Shown piece after piece: positions 59,389 to 64,000 of a stretch of DNA of 64,000 bases. How positions within the stretch are numbered: position 1 is the first letter of the stretch; the number at the start of each line of letters is the position of its first letter. The DNA lies in contig JADNRV010000032.1 of NCBI GenBank assembly GCA_015499995.1, positions 124,001-188,000 of the forward strand, given 5' to 3'. A model generated the notes under the pieces. It was not told the DNA's origin. It ran no database searches and saw nothing but the letters and a program-made list of their open reading frames with translations. The position numbers and the translations under genes were made by a program. This stretch comes from Flammula alnicola. Its lineage: Eukaryota; Basidiomycota; Agaricomycetes; Agaricales; Strophariaceae.

Positions 59389-61430
59389 TTAGGCTTCAGG
59401 AGTGCTTTTATTTTGTTGCCACCGAACTCCAGAGAAAAGAGTGACGGATTCCAATGAGGGGCATAGCTTAACCCATGAGTCAAGCAGAACTTGCTCTTGC
59501 GGTAAGGCTGGTGAGGGTTTGTGTGCCTCCTCGCCCCTTTCTCTTTCTTCCGAGCCATGTGTGTCATCCGAGTCTTCTGCTGGTAGTATAAAGAGCCGCA
59601 ACGAGGAAAGTATTTTGTAGCGTGGCAGCGAAGCTTGGAGACTTTTGTAGAGAGCCTGTGGGATAAATAAAACAAGCCGTCAGAGGAACTGGACGTAGTT
59701 ATGAGCTTGACACTAACCTCGTCTCTTACAGGATGGACGCCAGATCCTTCCTGGAATATGATCTCTAAAGATCGAAGTCCAAGCCACTCTGGATCATGGA
59801 TGTTTTTGGCGCTGAGAACGGAAGGGAATTCGTCTACGAGTTCCTTACTGGGAGAACCCAACGACGCCCCTGCAGCGCCCAGCACCTTCTCGAACGTCCG
59901 TCGATCGACGGTCTGGCTGAACCGCAAGGCAAGATGCGTGATGCCACGGAGAGAGTTCATCAATGCAGCCGGTCGTAATCCATTGTATAGGGTGGTGTTG
60001 ATGTTGAGAGTGACGGATTTTAGGGGTCTGCGTGTTAACCCCGAATCCAGGTGAGATGAAAGCAGCAGGGCAATTGAAGGAGTGGCGTGAAGTGTGGTCA
60101 AGTTGGGCAATAGGGTGGATGACGCGAATTGCGAGTCAACGTGAGGAGGTGAGGGGGGCACATGATTGAAGGAACCTGATCTGGGAGACGGTAATGGTGT
60201 TGCGAAAGGAGATAGACTAGTGGCTGCTGTTGATGGTTTTAGATAGATACTAGAAGATGTCGTGCCGGGCAGGGTATTTTCGTGGTAGGGTATAGAATTC
60301 GATCTGGTATAGTGGGTATCTTCAATGTTCATGATTCGCAGAGAAGTGATATTCGTTTGGCCATCTAGCCATGCGAAGAGTGCTTTTGTTTCTGCCTCGG
60401 TCGTCGTCTTGTTCAGAAACGTCAAGCTTTTGAGCCCAAATGCACTGTGGTGTGCAAGAAGGGAGATATCGAATGCGGGAAGAGTGAGTGAAATGAGGTT
60501 GGACATGCGTTCGAGCGCCAGTGTGAAGGTCGCCGTCAGCAATGCGCCTCGGTGGTCGATAACTGGGCCGCATTGATCATGCGCATCTGTCAGGAAGAAA
60601 GGTGGCCATTTGTGGCAGATGAAGGTCGTTACGAGATCTGTCAAATCGCTTCGCGAGACCAGCAGTGCGACGAGCTGCTCGGCTTTGATCGGCGAAAGTG
60701 TGTCAAAATCTAGAGAGGTGTATAATGAAGTCCGAGCAGCATTCGTAAAAACGCGAGAAACTGTCAAACATGATACGACAGTAGGCCGTGGAAGATGTGA
60801 TAAGACAAGGGTCAAAAGTTCGGCAGGAAGATGCAATTTGGCCACCGGCTTGGGAGGCGGCTTGGGAACATCTGGTTCTGCGGATTCGGTGGTGATAGCG
60901 TTTAATGCGATGGACGCGCGTCGGATTCTAGTCTTTCCTCGCATCTTCAAGCTGAGCGACCGCAACAAATTCGGCGAGCTAATGGCACGAGTGCGCTGGT
61001 ATTCTTCGGGTGGCGAAAAAGTGTCCTGAATCGCAGGTGGCGAGAATGGAGTTGGTGGGAGAGAGCGGTTGGAGAGGACAGTAACTGCGCTCCCAAGGCC
61101 ACTTGGTATTCGTATATCGTCGTCGGAATCAAGAGAGTCCCCCTTGGAAGAAGAGTACGACATGCGACGCGGAGTACTGCTCAACGCAGCATTGACGAGT
61201 TTGAGGTTAGGGGGTGGTGGCTTCTTCCTGCCCGAGAACATCGACGAGACGCGTCTCATTATAAGGCTGGTGCCCAAATTACTCGTCGTCCGTGTCCTTT
61301 TGCGTTTCTGGGGCACATTTTCGACGGCGGCAGATGACGGAACCAATGGGAGGAGTTTGGATGCGCGTTTGGAGTCTTTCTCGACGCCCTGGAACGCTGC
61401 AATCGAACGCTGGCGTTGGAGAAAAGCCAT
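59389..61430 (-). CDS. Large F-box protein, intact
   Basis: About 660 residues. A basic Ser/Pro-rich N-terminus (MAFLQRQRSIAAFQG, KRKRTRTTSNLG, SLIMRRVSSMFSGRKKPPPP) leads to an F-box-like motif (LHLPAELLTLVLSHLPRPTV, VSCLTVSRVFTNAARTSLY) and leucine-rich repeats (SNLISLTLPAFDISLL, LKSLTFLNKTTTEAETKALF, NITSLRIMNIEDTHYTRS, LPNLTTLHATPSIALLLSS, LRGITHLALRFSQTVDRRTF). An intron at 59656-59717 joins HPVRDE to ALYKSLQASLPRYKILSSLR, giving the C-terminus ending in VTLFSGVRWQQNKSTPEA (stop 59389). Reading through the intron would give a longer, less plausible tail ending at 59373. Nuclear localisation is suggested by the basic N-terminus; substrate unknown. No frame breaks at all. Confidence 0.85.
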
Positions 61431-62326
61431 GGTCCCAGCCCGCGTAGGGAGATGACACGATAATACGAAGGAAAGAAAGATGGTGCCTTGTTAAATGAAT
61501 ATATCTCCAGATGAAGAGCTCATGACGACCGGCATGGCATCCTGGAAACCGAAAGTCAAGTTTTCCCGGACTGTCATGTCCCTAACAACCTCCGCGGGCT
61601 CGCACCGCGCGCAATAAAGCTTTAAGCGAGATGATCATATTAAACAACTTCCTCGAGCTCATTGTCTCCGTCGAAGAACAGGAATCTGGACATTGGTGTA
61701 CGGAGAGTTTACATAAAGACATCGATCTTTGAACTTGAATTTATTGCTATTCACTAGCCACACGAATTGAAAGAATTTACAGGATCGTAAGGCATATGTA
61801 TACATTATTGACGAAACCCGCATACATACATTACTTGTATGTAGGCGGGTAAGACAGTAAGAGAGACCGATTATATGAAAGCGTGTACTTATAAGAACCA
61901 AGAAAGGTAAGTCATAACTCGTAAAACTCGTAAGTATATGCATCATAAATCAACTTGGTAAGGAGATGAAGGTCCAACGCGACGAGCAAATCAGAAAGAC
62001 ATCGCTAATGCAATATATGCATCAATGACCATGCGGACGAAGAAAGCAAGAAATACGCATCGCAAAATAGCGCTCGAGAATGACGAGAGAAAGTAGCAAG
62101 AGGTTTCCAGATAATGTGAATAGTATGAGAACATGTTCAAGGCCAATGAAGGCTGAATGTCCAGCAAAAGACCGGAAGGAGAAAATATGATCATCCAAGA
62201 GTCAATCCGCGAAGTTGAAATGGCAATGGCGACATAAAAATCCGAAGAAAAGGTTATACATGGTCGAATCGAAAAGAACGCACGAAGGAAAACACGAAGA
62301 AACCGACCGAGCGACATCGCAGGGGA
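61431..62326. other. Intergenic between two minus-strand genes
   Basis: Promoter of the F-box gene and 3' UTR of the next gene. No gene or repeat recognised. Confidence 0.4.
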
Positions 62327-64000
62327 CTATCGATTAAACCGATCGTCAGGACGCGTGCACGGCCATGTTCCTCCAGGATAGGACCGGCCCCTCTTTTCAG
62401 CAGTAGCAGAATTACATTCTCCGTCGTTCTGAGCGTCTCCATCCGCCCTCGCTCGTTTCTGCCCAGCCCTACCATTGTCAACGGCAGACGTTGGATTGTT
62501 CCCCCTCCCGGTGGCTGCAGTCTTGACAGTAACGAGGGAGTTGTCTGCTGTGAATTCGACGGCGCAGCTTGCGGACGAGGACGAGGTGGTGTTGTCGATG
62601 TAGCCGCAGCCGACGACGCCTGAGCAGCTGTTTCCCTAGCTATCAGCCTAGGATCGCGAGTAACAAACTGCTGAGGAGGTACAGCGGTTGCATCTACATT
62701 GGACGGCCTAGGGCTGCAACTGCCGGCCGCAACTGACCAGGCACATGCGGAGGAATAGATGGTGAAGGCGTGGGGGTAGAGGAACTGCTGGAGCCGCCAG
62801 GACGAACATTAGCGGCTGTCGATGGAGCCAAAACCTGCGCAGAAACCATGGGTGTCGAACGGGATGGTGGGCGGCCCTCCATGAACTTTCTTGGGCCTAG
62901 AGGTGGCTGCTTTCCGTTTCCGCCCCCAACAGCATTTAACAGTCCACCGACATCCGCTTGCCATTTGGCATCCACATCCGCCGGTGATACAGCTGGCTCC
63001 GACGCAAGAGCAGAAGTTTTCGTGAACTTCGGCAATGGTTTACGTTCTCCGGTGGCTGTACTCGTTCCTATCCACGATGAACTCCCTTGGACACTCGAAG
63101 ACGACCCAATCGTCAGTGTCGACGCCGACGCCAGCTTACTCGCACAGCCATTAGTCTGATTCGCAGCTGCCAGTGCGGCTTTGGCGTTCCGCAGTGGGCC
63201 CAGTCTGTCTGGTCCACCATCTGATCCACCAGTGGTCGTGGACGGCCTGGCAGTCGGTGCATAAGATGAATCAGTACGCGAAGCGACCTGGCTGGTGTTT
63301 CTGACCTCTTGTGGGACGTTCAACAGTGTGGCGTCAGGAACGATGGGAGAGGCCGAAGCCGATGCCGGCAGTGGTGTATGGGATCGTCCGGGAAGAGGCG
63401 GACGGGCGAGAGGTCGTGATGGCATTGATCCAGGAACGGGTAGTGGAGAAGGAGCCGAAGGCGCGGATACCACTCTTGGAACATTACTTAAACTAGCAAC
63501 TTTGCCAATAGTAGACGCAGAAGCAGTCCGAGCCGAAGGAGGTGGCCGTACGGAAGGTTTGCCTACTTGTGGCTGTATGGTCTTTGTCTTTCCTATTGAT
63601 GCCGACGCGGACGCAGGTGCAGAGGCAGACGTGGATATAGATGCTTTTGCTGTCGATGGTGGTCCAGCCTTATTCTTCGCCGGCGACTTTTTCACCACTG
63701 TCTTCGCCGATCGGGCGCTAGGAGCCACCCGAGACTTGGGTTTAGTCTCCGTCGCCACAGCTGAGGTTCCGGCCTGATCCAACGTAGGCGTTTTGCTCTC
63801 CGGTTTCAGCTTTGCCTTTGCCTTCTTCTTCACAGGAGCGATGTACGCATCGTCACTACACTGACTCTCCTCTTCCTCTGCTTTAGCGCGTTTCCGCTTT
63901 CCCACCACTTTGACGCTGAAACAACTTTCCGAGGACTGATCGGCTTCCTTCTTGCGCGGCGCGACTTCTACCCGCTGAATAGGGACCTCAAATGAAGATC
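62327..64000 (-). CDS. Basic Ser/Ala/Pro-rich protein, 5' end outside window
   Basis: The frame is open to the window edge (APRKKEADQSSESCFSVKV, then GKRKRAKAEEEESQCSD), so the start is beyond 64000. Basic clusters (KKKAKAKLKPESK, KTVVKKSPAKNKAG) look like nuclear localisation signals. A long low-complexity Ser/Ala/Pro linker (SISTSASAPASASASIGK) follows, then a less biased part (PLRNAKAALAAANQTN, ADVDAKWQADVGGLLNAVGG, PPLGPRKFMEGRPPS). Near 62700 one missing C shifts the frame; restoring it gives NVDATAVPPQQFVTRDPR and further on AGQKRARADGDAQNDG with a stop at 62327. I do not recognise the family. A large open frame on the other strand here (63295-63777) is its shadow. Confidence 0.6.

Noticed and set aside
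59373..59717. Read-through C-terminus of the large F-box protein
   Set aside because: A GT-AG intron (59656-59717) joins to a leucine-rich sequence that fits the protein far better than the Lys-rich read-through tail.
63295..63777. A 160-codon Gly/Ala/Asp-rich open frame on the plus strand
   Set aside because: It is the antisense of a Ser/Ala/Pro-rich coding region, which creates open frames by composition; no start context or motif supports it.

Overview
This is a stretch of a basidiomycete (very probably Agaricomycetes) nuclear genome. Genes are dense, on both strands, and split by many short GT-AG introns of about 45-65 nt. The gene content fits: fungal inositolphosphorylceramide synthase, a fungalysin metallopeptidase, many divergent F-box/leucine-rich proteins, a DUF4419 protein and lineage-specific hypothetical genes. 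No rRNA, convincing tRNA or CRISPR array was seen.

Layout. 0-7.6 kb: the 3' part of a questin-oxidase-like gene, a DH-PH Rho exchange factor, and a conserved agaricomycete gene on the minus strand. 8-16 kb: a SulP/SLC26-type transporter with STAS and cyclic-nucleotide-binding-like domains, divergent from the mRNA 3'-processing factor CFIm25, which has two very long introns. 16.6-31 kb: three F-box proteins interleaved with two paralogous Ser/Lys-rich genes (about 19.6-21.1 and 29.7-31.0 kb), a secreted protein resembling ADP-ribosyl cyclases, a small WW-like protein, and the Aur1-type IPC synthase. 32-39 kb: an AT-hook protein, an ornithine cyclodeaminase/mu-crystallin family protein, an alpha/beta hydrolase and another F-box protein. 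39-45 kb: a fungalysin gene with a truncated relative beside it. 45-47.5 kb: an island of nested non-autonomous elements. 47.6-53 kb: DUF4419 and a 5-oxoprolinase-like protein that has only the HyuA half. 53.2-57.6 kb: a second mobile-element island, including a hAT-like element carrying a piece of a beta-adaptin gene with its introns, flanking a degenerate kinase-like gene. 58-64 kb: a hypothetical gene, an F-box gene and a partial basic Ser/Ala-rich nuclear-type protein.

Two themes stand out. First, at least four non-autonomous DNA elements with identifiable terminal inverted repeats and target-site duplications lie between 45.1 and 57.7 kb. The hAT-like one carries a genomic (intron-containing) beta-adaptin fragment. 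Second, conserved proteins in this window repeatedly break frame by one missing base, mostly where adding one base to a short homopolymer restores the family sequence. That pattern looks more like base-calling or assembly error than mass pseudogene formation, so several genes annotated as frameshifted may be intact in the organism.

The genes do not form one pathway. They are ordinary housekeeping functions (sphingolipid synthesis, polyadenylation, Rho signalling, vacuolar-type transport, glutathione-cycle-like enzymology) embedded in expanded fungal families (F-box, kinase-like, secreted proteases).
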